Assembly (NCBI GenBank): GCA_003488415.1
Contig: DNLQ01000064.1
Location: 1 to 14,821, forward strand
Source: Ruminococcus sp.
GTDB taxonomy: Bacteria; Bacillota; Clostridia; Oscillospirales; Ruminococcaceae
Direction of reading: 5' to 3'
Length of the DNA: 14,821 nt
In this document: positions 4,843 through 12,456 of the stretch, piece after piece
Layout: each line of letters opens with the position of its first letter
How positions within the stretch are numbered: the first letter of the stretch is position 1
Program-made: the position numbers and the translations under genes
The notes under the pieces: generated by a model
What the model saw: the letters and a program-made list of their open reading frames with translations, nothing else
Told to the model about the DNA's origin: nothing
The model's database searches: none

Positions 4843-6495
4843 GTGAAAAAAAGAAAGAAACTGCTGAGCCTTCTGCTCTGCACCGCAGAGCTGCTCAGCC
4901 TTGCCTCCTGCGGCAGCGGAGGTGACCGCGGAGACGGTCTTAACCATATGTATGACGCCGCCCTGTGCGGAAATCCCGGAAGCCTCGATCCTCAGTACGC
5001 TTCGGACGAATCCTCCGCAAATGTGATACGCAATCTGTACAGCGGTCTGCTGGAGCGTGACAAGGACGGCAGCATCATTTGCCGGAACGCCGAAAGCTAC
5101 ACGGTCTCCCCCGACGGCACGGTATACACCTTTACCCTCCGTGAGGATAACTACTGGTTCTTCGACGAGAACAATGACGACGCCATTTCGGACGAGGAAT
5201 GCTTTCCGGTAACTGCCGGTGACTACGAATTCGCACTGAAACGTATACTCGATCCCAGGATGCAGTCACCCTACGCCTGCGAGTTCTCCGGCATAAAAGG
5301 AGCCACAGATCCCGGGACAGGAGCTGTCAGCAGCGATAATGCCGAGATATACGCCATCGACGACCGCACCCTTGTGATAGTGCTGGAACACCCCGACGCA
5401 GAGTTCCCGGCTCGTATGGCTGAACCCGCCGCCTTCCCGTGCAACCCGGATTTCTTCTACTCCACCAAGGGACGCTACGGTCTCGACGACAGAAGCGTTA
5501 TGTCCAACGGCGCATTCTACGTCCGGCAGTGGTTCTTCGATCCCTACGGCGTGAATAATATCCTCTACATGAAGCGCAACGACAAGAACGATAACGAAGA
5601 TTTCCCGGTCGCTCCCGGATACCTCAGCTACAGCATAGAAGCTGACGAAGCCGGCGTGGAAAAACGCTTCCACGACCGTGAGACTGAGTGCATAACTGTA
5701 CTCAGCACCGCTATGTACAATCCGAAAAAATACGTCATTTCCGGCGAAAGCTGCATGACTCTGGGACTTGTATTCAATCCCGGTGACTCCGTATGGTCAT
5801 CGGAGAATATGCGTAAAGCCCTCGCCTACTCCATTGACCGTGAAGCACTTGCTGCTCAGATCACCGACAAGGGACTTTCCGCTGCCGCCGGCATCATCCC
5901 TCCGGCAGTACTCCTGGGAGACCGCAGCTACAGGGAAATTTGCCCCGACAGCGCCTACGCTCACTATGACAGGGAGCTTGCAGTAAACTGCTTCAATGAA
6001 GCAAAGCAGGCTGCCGGTGCAGAGTCCCTGGAGTCCGTAAAGATCATGGCTGATGTCTCCACCGTGGATTCCTCCTACCTCCATACCCTTTCACAGAAAT
6101 GGCAGGAGCTGTTCGGCTGCTACATCGGCATTGAGGACGTGACACATGAAGACTTCACCGAACGTATGGAGTCCCGTGACTACACCATCGCACTCTGCCC
6201 CGTCACAGGAAACTGCGGCATAGGAGAGTCATTCATACGCCGGTTCGAGGAAGTGCCGTATCTGTGCATTTCCGGTGCCCCTCTCACCCTCAGCAGCAGC
6301 CTTATGTCATGCAGTACCTTCGATGAGCTGGCTGAGAGATACTCTGGCGCAGAAAGCGTGCTCCTTGACAGACTGGAGTTCATACCGCTTTTCTACAGAT
6401 CACGCTGGCTGGTATGTGACAGCGACAACGAGAATATTTCCTTCGATCCCTTTACGGGAGCTATCGACTACAGATGTGCCCTTAACTACAGCTGA
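4843..6495 (+). CDS. family-5 extracellular solute-binding lipoprotein (oligopeptide-type)
   Basis: The protein has 550 residues from the GTG at 4843, which has GGAG six bases upstream and leads directly into a Lys-rich signal peptide ending in the lipobox LASC (lipidated Cys23). An in-frame ATG at 4792 sits in the loop of the upstream hairpin, has no ribosome site and would mask the signal peptide. The mature part follows the SBP_bac_5 pattern: an N-terminal segment with NPGSLDPQYASDESSANVI, a PDGTVYTFTLREDNYW strand, PVTAGDYEFALKRILDP, and later a MRKALAYSIDREALA helix. Such lipoproteins capture peptides outside the membrane and hand them to an ABC importer. No permease or ATPase gene lies in the window, so the partner must be elsewhere or the role may be sensing. 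Oddly, the usual W-x-DG-x-PVTA turn is expanded by an EF-hand-like loop (residues 108-119). Confidence 0.93.
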   Translation: MKKRKKLLSLLLCTAELLSLASCGSGGDRGDGLNHMYDAALCGNPGSLDPQYASDESSANVIRNLYSGLLERDKDGSIICRNAESYTVSPDGTVYTFTLREDNYWFFDENNDDAISDEECFPVTAGDYEFALKRILDPRMQSPYACEFSGIKGATDPGTGAVSSDNAEIYAIDDRTLVIVLEHPDAEFPARMAEPAAFPCNPDFFYSTKGRYGLDDRSVMSNGAFYVRQWFFDPYGVNNILYMKRNDKNDNEDFPVAPGYLSYSIEADEAGVEKRFHDRETECITVLSTAMYNPKKYVISGESCMTLGLVFNPGDSVWSSENMRKALAYSIDREALAAQITDKGLSAAAGIIPPAVLLGDRSYREICPDSAYAHYDRELAVNCFNEAKQAAGAESLESVKIMADVSTVDSSYLHTLSQKWQELFGCYIGIEDVTHEDFTERMESRDYTIALCPVTGNCGIGESFIRRFEEVPYLCISGAPLTLSSSLMSCSTFDELAERYSGAESVLLDRLEFIPLFYRSRWLVCDSDNENISFDPFTGAIDYRCALNYS

Positions 6496-6563
6496 GGCGG
6501 ACGGCACAGGCAGACGTCCCCTCCTTCCCATGACGCCGCCTGCCTGACAGAAGGTGATACATC

Positions 6564-8357
6564 ATGGATATTTACGCATTCTACAAAGGTGAGTCTTTCA
6601 GCGCCTATGAGTACCTCGGCGCTCATATAACGGAGAAGGGAACATTGTTCCGCACCTACGCTCCCAATTCACTTAAAGTCTCTCTGGTGGGAGACTTCAG
6701 CGGCTGGGAGGATGTCCCCATGGAATGCACCGTCGATGGCAAGTTCTACGAGCTGCTGCTCCCGGATGCAAAGGAAGGCGACCGCTACAAGTACCGTATC
6801 TACGACAGGAAAGGCGGATTCATAGACCACTGCGATCCCTACGGCTTCGGCATGGAGGTGCGTCCCGGCACCTGCTCCGTGATACGTGACATAAGCGGTT
6901 TCCGGTTCACTGATGAAAAATGGCTCAGCCAGCGCTCCGACTGCCGTGACAAGCCGCTGAATATCTACGAAATGCACCTGGGTTCATGGAAACGTGTATC
7001 CGACGAGGACGAGAACGGCTGGTATACCTACAGTGAGATAGCTGAGATGCTGCCGGATTACCTTGCGGAAAACGGCTATAACTATGTGGAGTTCATGCCT
7101 CTGAGCGAGCATCCGGCAGATGAATCCTGGGGGTACCAGATAACAGGCTTCTTCTCACCTACCTCCCGATACGGCACTCCCCGTCAGCTAATGGAGCTTG
7201 TGGATAAGCTCCACGCAAAGGGCATCGGAGTGATAATGGACTTCGTACCTGTCCACTTCGCCGTTGACCACTACGCCCTTACCGAATACGACGGCACAAA
7301 ACTGTACGAATTTGACGACGACGATGCCGGATACAACGAGTGGGGCAGCAGGAACTTCATCCACTCCCGGGGAGAGGTGCGTTCCTTCCTCCAGTCGGCG
7401 GCGGACTACTGGCTGAGCGTATACCACATCGACGGTCTCCGCATGGACGCCGTGAGGAATCTTATCTACTGGAACGGCAGAGAGTACCTGGGAGAAAACA
7501 AGTACGCAATACAGTTCATCAAGGATATGAACAGCGGTCTCAAAGCACGTCACCCCTCCGTGATACTTGCGGCTGAGGACTCTTCTTCCCACCCCAAGGT
7601 CTCAGCCCCCGTATTCGACGGCGGTCTCGGCTTCGACTACAAATGGGACCTGGGCTGGATGCACGACACACTGGAGTACTTCCAGAGCGCTCCTATGTAC
7701 CGCACAAGAGACTACCACAAGCTCACATTCTCCATGCTCTACTTCTACAACGAAAAATACATACTTCCCCTGTCCCATGACGAGGTAGTCCACGGAAAGG
7801 CTACTATCGTACAGAAGATGAACGGACAGTACAATGATAAATTCCCCCAGGCAAGGGCACTATATATGTATATGACCGTACACCCGGGCAAAAAGCTGAA
7901 CTTCATGGGAAGTGAGTTCGGTCAGCTCCGTGAGTGGGATGAAAAGCGCCAGCAGGACTGGGATATGCTGAAATACCCCATGCACGACTCCTTCCGGGAG
8001 TATATCCGGAAACTCAACCATATCTACCTCACCTGCACCGCTCTGCACTACGACTACGATCCCACTAATTTCCAGTGGGAGGACTGCTCCAGCATCGGAC
8101 GGTGTGTGTACGCCATAAGGCGCAAGAGCGCTGACGGCGATATCCTTGCTGTACTCAACTTCTCCGACTGGTATCAGGCGGATTACTCAGTGAATATAGG
8201 AGAAAACCAGAAGGTACAGCTGCTTCTGGATTCCGACAGCCAGCTCTACAGCGGCAGTACTCCGGAAGGAAAAACAGACTTCGTTTATAACGGCGGAAGG
8301 CTGGATATGAACATACCGCCCTACAGCGGAAGACTTTTCCTGCTGACTGCCGAATAG
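6564..8357 (+). CDS. glgB: 1,4-alpha-glucan branching enzyme
   Basis: This 597-residue GH13 enzyme forms alpha-1,6 branches in glycogen by cutting and transferring alpha-1,4 chains in the cytoplasm. An N-terminal CBM48/E-set domain (about 20-110, with FRTYAPNSLKVSLVGDFSGW) precedes the (beta/alpha)8 barrel. Signature regions are D226-F-V-P-V-H231, D290-GLR-M-D295 (nucleophile D295), A337-E338-D-S (general acid E338) and L-S-H405-D406-E-V-V-H (D406), then a C-terminal all-beta domain from about 500. The catalytic set is complete. It is shorter than the ~730-residue E. coli enzyme because the extra N-terminal N1 domain is absent, as in many Gram-positive forms. The ribosome site GAAGGTGA lies 7-8 bases before the ATG. 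No other glycogen gene is present. It lies 68 bases after the solute-binding gene, which points to co-transcription, not to a dedicated glycogen operon. Confidence 0.96.
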   Translation: MDIYAFYKGESFSAYEYLGAHITEKGTLFRTYAPNSLKVSLVGDFSGWEDVPMECTVDGKFYELLLPDAKEGDRYKYRIYDRKGGFIDHCDPYGFGMEVRPGTCSVIRDISGFRFTDEKWLSQRSDCRDKPLNIYEMHLGSWKRVSDEDENGWYTYSEIAEMLPDYLAENGYNYVEFMPLSEHPADESWGYQITGFFSPTSRYGTPRQLMELVDKLHAKGIGVIMDFVPVHFAVDHYALTEYDGTKLYEFDDDDAGYNEWGSRNFIHSRGEVRSFLQSAADYWLSVYHIDGLRMDAVRNLIYWNGREYLGENKYAIQFIKDMNSGLKARHPSVILAAEDSSSHPKVSAPVFDGGLGFDYKWDLGWMHDTLEYFQSAPMYRTRDYHKLTFSMLYFYNEKYILPLSHDEVVHGKATIVQKMNGQYNDKFPQARALYMYMTVHPGKKLNFMGSEFGQLREWDEKRQQDWDMLKYPMHDSFREYIRKLNHIYLTCTALHYDYDPTNFQWEDCSSIGRCVYAIRRKSADGDILAVLNFSDWYQADYSVNIGENQKVQLLLDSDSQLYSGSTPEGKTDFVYNGGRLDMNIPPYSGRLFLLTAE

Positions 8358-8401
8358 CACTAAAGCATCAGCTTTACATGATACAGGGAGAAATATAAAC
8401 C

Positions 8402-9343
8402 ATGAAACTCAATCCGTTACTGGAAGAAAAACCGGGCCACGGCCATTACTCTGCCTGCCTTGAACGAAAAGAGGAGATAGACAAATACTGCAACAAAGCC
8501 TTTGCCTTTACAGTGCTGTCATCCGTCCTTATGGCAATGTTCACTATCGGTACTGTTACTTTCCCCCTCCTCTCTTTCATTCCCGGTCTTTTCGGAAACA
8601 GCTGGGACGTCGTTCCTATTTTTGTCCAGATCACAGAGCTTATCGGACTTTGCTTCATCGGCGCTCTTGCCTGCACAAGAAGAAAGCTCTTCCTTGTCAT
8701 ACTTATGATCTGGTATATCCTTCTGGCGGCGTCAAGTCTTATCAAGGGTACTCTGCCCGGATGTGCAGTATCACTTCTGGTGGGCATATTCGGTACAGTT
8801 TATACTGCCAAAGCTCCGTCTGTGTACCGTGACTACAATCAGCTTCGTGAGACAGAGGGCTGGCCTCATTTCGCAATATGGCTGGCAGAGGCTGAGGAGA
8901 AGCCTGCATACAGCTACGATGACTACAGAAAGCGCCTCGCTGATAAAGCTGCAAGAGAAGCGGCTTACCGTCCGGAAGCTGCAAGGTCAGCTCCCAGGCA
9001 CCGCTACGAAGATAAGCCGGGATACGATACCAGTCCCACCATGTCCGCTGAGGCAAGACGCATGGCGGCTGACGTTATGCGTGAGGCTGAGCTTGCCGCA
9101 AGAAGTGCGGAAAAAGCTGAAAGGACCGACGCTGCAAGACTTGCCGCCGAGGAAGCGGCAAGAGAGCGTGAGGAGCTTCGCAGAGCCGAAATGGAAGCAA
9201 GAGGCATCGCTCCTCCCGTCATGGAAAGATATGCCTCCGCCGGCGGCGAAATGCCGGGTATTGCCGGAGCTGCCGATATGATAGGAGAGCCTGAGAGAGC
9301 CCTTCCCTCCGGCGACTACGGAAACGGATTTACACCGATGTAA
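8402..9343 (+). CDS. membrane protein with Ala-rich coiled-coil tail, function unknown
   Basis: The protein has 313 residues, with a GGGAG site 11 bases before the ATG. I do not recognise the family. There is a short polar N-terminus, then four likely membrane segments (about 33-62, 70-92, 95-114 and 119-136). A segment YRDYNQLRETEGWPHFAIWL (143-161) follows, then a long cytoplasmic-looking tail. Within the tail residues 214-267 are dense in Ala, Glu and Arg with few helix breakers, a good coiled-coil or single-helix candidate. The end (about 270-313) is Gly/Pro/Ala-rich and probably disordered. It is tightly coupled to the next gene (12-base gap), so translation coupling with the YifB-type ATPase is likely, though no functional link is shown. 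Confidence 0.85.
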   Translation: MKLNPLLEEKPGHGHYSACLERKEEIDKYCNKAFAFTVLSSVLMAMFTIGTVTFPLLSFIPGLFGNSWDVVPIFVQITELIGLCFIGALACTRRKLFLVILMIWYILLAASSLIKGTLPGCAVSLLVGIFGTVYTAKAPSVYRDYNQLRETEGWPHFAIWLAEAEEKPAYSYDDYRKRLADKAAREAAYRPEAARSAPRHRYEDKPGYDTSPTMSAEARRMAADVMREAELAARSAEKAERTDAARLAAEEAAREREELRRAEMEARGIAPPVMERYASAGGEMPGIAGAADMIGEPERALPSGDYGNGFTPM

Positions 9344-9355
9344 AGGAGTGATACT

Positions 9356-10885
9356 GTGTTTGCAAAGATCGCAAGTCTCGGTCTGTTCGGACTGAATGCC
9401 TTCCCTGTGGACGTGGAAATAGATATAAGCCGTGGACAGCCCCAGTTTGAGATCGTAGGTCTCCCGGACGCTGTTGTCCGTGAGAGCCGTGAAAGGATAC
9501 GTGCAGCACTGAGAGCCTGCGGCATCAGCTTTCCTGTCGCTGCGGTAATGGTGAACCTTGCTCCCGCTGATACAAGGAAAAGCGGCTCCGTACACGATAT
9601 GGCTATTTTTATGGCTATACTCCATGCCATGAAGCTGGTCGGAGACTGCCTTGACGGATGTGCCTTCATCGGCGAGATCTCCCTCAACGGCGATATTCGC
9701 CGGATAAACGGAGTCCTCCCCATGGTGATGCTGGCAAGGGAAAAGGGCATGAAGGCTGTGTTCGTACCGGCTGACAACGCTCAGGAGGCATCCGTTATCG
9801 ACGGCATAGAGATATACTCTGTGAGCCACGCCTCAGAGCTGATCTCGCACTTCACCGATGAAAAAAAGCTCGCCCCCTGTGACAGGTACATTCCTCCCGA
9901 GGCAGCGTACACAGATACCCTCGACTTCTCCGATGTGCGAGGTCAGCAGAGTGCCAAGAAAGCTCTGGAGATAGCGGCGGCAGGCGGTCATAATGCCCTG
10001 CTCATAGGCTCTCCCGGAAGCGGAAAGAGTATGCTCTCCAAACGCATACCTTCCATACTCCCTCCCCTGACCTTTGAAGAGTCTCTGGAGACTACCAAGA
10101 TACATTCCATCTCAGGTCTCATCACTCAGGAAAACCCCGTAGTGACCAGGAGACCTTTCCGGGCACCTCACCATACCATTTCCTCTGCCGGTCTCGCCGG
10201 CGGCGGTACCGTCCCGCACCCCGGCGAGGTATCGCTGGCGCATAACGGCGTCCTCTTCCTGGACGAACTGGCAGAGTTTGACCGCCGTACCCTGGAGATA
10301 CTCCGTCAGCCTCTGGAGGACAGGCGTGTTACTATCGCAAGGGCTTCGGGAACTGTCACCTATCCCTGTACCATCATGCTGGTAGGCGCTATGAACCCAT
10401 GCCCCTGCGGATACTACGGTCACCCCAAGAGGAAGTGTACCTGCAATCCTAACCGTGTGGCACAATACCTGTCACGTATCTCAGGTCCTCTCCTCGACCG
10501 CTTCGACCTGCATATAGAAGTAGCTCCCGTGGAGTACGAGGACCTCTCCGCCAAGGCAAATGAAGAGCCATCCGCAGAGATACGCCGCAGAGTTATTGCC
10601 GCAAGAAAGATACAGGAGGAGAGATTCAGGGGTACGGGTATAACCTGCAACGCCCTCATCACTCCCGACAAGCGTCAGGAGTTCTGTCCCATGGACGAGG
10701 GCGCTGAGAAGGTGATGCGTGATGTGTTCGACAGACTGGGTATAAGCGCCCGTGCCTATGACAGGATACTCAAGGTGGCACGTACTATCGCCGACCTTGA
10801 CGGCTCTGAGGTGATACACCGCCAGCATATCGCTCAGGCGGCTCAGTACCGTACCCTCGACAGGAAGTACTGGACAGAGCAATAA
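9356..10885 (+). CDS. YifB/ComM-family Mg-chelatase-like AAA+ ATPase
   Basis: The protein has 509 residues from a GTG start with AAAGGAG seven bases upstream. An N-terminal Lon-protease-like domain (about 1-165, with FEIVGLPDAVVRESRERIRAAL, the hallmark of this family) is followed by the AAA+ core. The Walker A is G218-SPGSGKS (K224), the Walker B is VLFLDEL with D303-E304, and sensor 1 is in GAMNPCPCGYYG (N347). A Cys-rich stretch PCPCGYYGHPKRKCTCNP, typical of the family, and DRFDLHIEV follow. The C-terminal domain is the Mg-chelatase C-like helical part. The Haemophilus member ComM is a hexameric helicase that promotes branch migration during natural transformation, and related proteins occur widely in bacteria that are not known to be competent. 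Function here is inferred by family. The sequence is complete, with all ATPase motifs intact. Confidence 0.95.
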   Translation: MFAKIASLGLFGLNAFPVDVEIDISRGQPQFEIVGLPDAVVRESRERIRAALRACGISFPVAAVMVNLAPADTRKSGSVHDMAIFMAILHAMKLVGDCLDGCAFIGEISLNGDIRRINGVLPMVMLAREKGMKAVFVPADNAQEASVIDGIEIYSVSHASELISHFTDEKKLAPCDRYIPPEAAYTDTLDFSDVRGQQSAKKALEIAAAGGHNALLIGSPGSGKSMLSKRIPSILPPLTFEESLETTKIHSISGLITQENPVVTRRPFRAPHHTISSAGLAGGGTVPHPGEVSLAHNGVLFLDELAEFDRRTLEILRQPLEDRRVTIARASGTVTYPCTIMLVGAMNPCPCGYYGHPKRKCTCNPNRVAQYLSRISGPLLDRFDLHIEVAPVEYEDLSAKANEEPSAEIRRRVIAARKIQEERFRGTGITCNALITPDKRQEFCPMDEGAEKVMRDVFDRLGISARAYDRILKVARTIADLDGSEVIHRQHIAQAAQYRTLDRKYWTEQ

Positions 10886-10909
10886 TACAGAAAGAAAAAG
10901 GAAGAAACA

Positions 10910-12067
10910 ATGAAATCGGCATTCAAGAAACTACCAGGCACTAAACACGGCTTTGACGGAGGTCTGCTATTCGCTGTTACTCTCTGCGCTGTCCTCGGAA
11001 CCCTGCTTATCTACTCCATAGTCAGAAGCGGCATCAGCGAGGGCGAAGGTGTTACAGAGAGCTACTGGAAAACACAGCTTGTCTCCATGGGCATCGGCGC
11101 TGTCATCGCTGTCGTTATTTCCTTTATTGATTACCGGAAGCTGGCTAAGCTGTGGTTCATATACGTCCCGGCTGCACTGGCTCTCGTGTCACTGACCTTC
11201 ACCTCCCTCGCCTATCAGCGCGGAGGTGCGGACGATCAGGCGTGGATACAGATAGGCTCTTTCAGTATGCAGCCCTCAGAGGTGCTGAAAATAGCCTTCA
11301 TACTCTCCTTCAGCTTCCACCTCTCCCGTGACGAGGAAAGTATGAACAAGCCGCTGCATATGCTGCTGATACTCCTGCACGGCGCTGTGCCGCTGGGTAT
11401 TGTTGCGATTCAGGGCGACTACGGTACAGCTATCGTATTTGCTGCCATCATGGCTTTCATTCTGATCTCCTCTCACATCTCCTGGAAGTACCTCCTGGCA
11501 GCTCCCATAGCCGCAGCCGCCGGCATCGCAGGTATGTGGTTCTTCGCCCTCAGCGACTTCCACAAAAAACGTATCCTCGTGCTCCTTAACCCCGGCTCGG
11601 ATCCGGACGGTATCGAGTATCAGCAGGACTTAGGTCTTGCGGCTCTGCGTGAGGGCGGAGTCTTCGGCAAGGGACTCTTTGCCGGTGCTGACGAGTATAT
11701 CTACGTACCCGAACAGCACAACGACTTCATCTTCGCCTACGTCGGACAGGCTTTCGGCTTCATCGGCTCCCTGGGAGTCATCATACTCCTTGCCTATATC
11801 TGCCTGAAGATATTCGCCGACAGCCGTGTCGCCAAGGACAGACTGGGCAGATTCATCTGCATGGGAGCTTTCGGCATGATCTTCACACACTGCCTTATGA
11901 ATATCGGTATGGTGCTCAAGGTCGCTCCCGTTATCGGCGTTCCTCTCCCATTCTTCAGCGCCGGCGGTACCGCTATGGTAAGTATGTACACCATGATCGG
12001 TCTGGTACTCAGCACCTACAGTCACAGGGCTATGAGCTACAATGTTTTCTACGAAGCAGATGACTGA
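10910..12067 (+). CDS. RodA/FtsW/SpoVE-family SEDS peptidoglycan glycosyltransferase
   Basis: This 385-residue multi-pass membrane protein has about ten predicted helices. Family landmarks are MQPSEVLKIAFIL (119-131), the catalytic-loop motif Q168-G-D170-Y-GTAIV (usually QPDxGT, with the essential Asp kept), a large outer loop with GKGLFAGADEYIYVPEQHNDFIFAYVGQAFGFIG (252-286), and the C-terminal VPLPFFSAGGTAMVSMY (344-360). SEDS proteins polymerise lipid II into glycan strands together with a class B penicillin-binding protein. The E-H/Q-x-DFIF pattern favours RodA over FtsW, but the subgroup is not certain. No partner PBP is encoded nearby. It is the last of the co-directional genes, 24 bases after the ATPase gene, with ribosome site AAGGAAG. 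No strong terminator follows before the SCIFF promoter. Confidence 0.93.
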   Translation: MKSAFKKLPGTKHGFDGGLLFAVTLCAVLGTLLIYSIVRSGISEGEGVTESYWKTQLVSMGIGAVIAVVISFIDYRKLAKLWFIYVPAALALVSLTFTSLAYQRGGADDQAWIQIGSFSMQPSEVLKIAFILSFSFHLSRDEESMNKPLHMLLILLHGAVPLGIVAIQGDYGTAIVFAAIMAFILISSHISWKYLLAAPIAAAAGIAGMWFFALSDFHKKRILVLLNPGSDPDGIEYQQDLGLAALREGGVFGKGLFAGADEYIYVPEQHNDFIFAYVGQAFGFIGSLGVIILLAYICLKIFADSRVAKDRLGRFICMGAFGMIFTHCLMNIGMVLKVAPVIGVPLPFFSAGGTAMVSMYTMIGLVLSTYSHRAMSYNVFYEADD

Positions 12068-12103
12068 TTTATATGCAAAACTACAGTTTTTCAACTGCGG
12101 GTA

Positions 12104-12141
12104 TTGTCAGAATCTGACAAAATCACCTTTTTCCGGAAAAA
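12104..12141. promoter_or_regulatory. two palindromes just upstream of the SCIFF promoter
   Basis: TTGTCAGAATCTGACAA (12104-12120) is a perfect palindrome with a one-base centre, and TTTTTCCGGAAAAA (12128-12141) is a perfect 14-base palindrome ending four bases before the -35. The first looks like a dimeric repressor or activator site; I cannot assign a family. Alternatively, the first, refolded as a 6-base stem and followed by a T-run at 12128-12132, may be a weak terminator for the upstream SEDS gene. Confidence 0.6.
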
Positions 12142-12145
12142 ACTA

Positions 12146-12174
12146 TTGAAATATACCCCGATGTGTGGTATAAT
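12146..12174 (+). promoter_or_regulatory. sigma-A promoter of the SCIFF peptide gene
   Basis: TTGAAA (12146-12151) and TATAAT (12169-12174) are spaced by 17 bases. The predicted start point near 12181 leaves a leader of about 43 bases. Inverted arms CTATTGAAA (12143-12151) and TTTCAATAG (12177-12185) cover the -35 and the start point, and TATACC/GGTATA (12152-12157, 12167-12172) lies between them. Confidence 0.9.
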
Positions 12175-12223
12175 ATTTTCAATAGCATATACGCTTGATT
12201 CCAATAACAGGAGGGAAATACAA

Positions 12224-12361
12224 ATGAAGCACATCAAGACTATCAACAAGGCTAATCTCAAGGAGTCTGCTCAGAAGGGCGGCTGCGGTAAGTGCCAGGC
12301 TTCATGCCAGTCTGCCTGCAAGACATCTTGCACAGTTGCAAACCAGAAGTGCGAGAGATAA
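12224..12361 (+). CDS. scfA: SCIFF ranthipeptide precursor (six cysteines in forty-five residues)
   Basis: The product is 45 residues. The start is the ATG at 12224 with AGGAGGG eight bases upstream; an upstream in-frame extension to 12104 begins before the promoter and is discarded. The leader is MKHIKTINKANLKESAQKGG. The core has cysteines at 21, 24, 28, 32, 36 and 43 and ends SCTVANQKCER. Length, cysteine count and the QSACKTSCTV-N-Q-C core match the SCIFF family, which is near-universal in Clostridia. In the characterised homologue CteA the maturase makes a Cys32-to-Thr37 thioether, and both residues are present at those positions here. The leader is expected to bind the RRE domain of the maturase encoded downstream. 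The biological role of the mature peptide is not settled in general. No dedicated export protein or protease is encoded nearby. Confidence 0.97.
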   Translation: MKHIKTINKANLKESAQKGGCGKCQASCQSACKTSCTVANQKCER

Positions 12362-12397
12362 GCACAGAGAGGTAAACGTAAATCTACGTACACCAAC

Positions 12398-12430
12398 TGA
12401 GACAGTAGCTTTTACTGTCTCACTTTTTTT
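12398..12430 (+). terminator. intrinsic terminator between SCIFF and its maturase
   Basis: TGAGACAGTA (12398-12407) pairs perfectly with TACTGTCTCA (12413-12422) across a 5-base loop, followed by C and seven Ts. It should end most transcripts after the peptide gene, with only read-through reaching the maturase, for which I see no good separate promoter. Confidence 0.93.
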
Positions 12431-12456
12431 ACTGATACATATGAAAGGATAGTATT

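Noticed and set aside
8373..8400. Possible promoter TTTACA ... TATAAA before the membrane-protein gene
   Set aside because: The spacer is only 15 bases and the -10 would end two bases before the ATG, covering the ribosome site. It is not a workable promoter for this gene.
8987..9829. Long minus-strand open frame of 280 codons
   Set aside because: It lies opposite two well-supported plus-strand genes, shows no recognisable domain and has the composition expected of a shadow frame.
12104..12223. Upstream in-frame extension of the SCIFF gene to 85 residues
   Set aside because: It would start before the promoter, from a non-ATG codon without a ribosome site. The ATG at 12224 has AGGAGGG and gives exactly the 45-residue family length.
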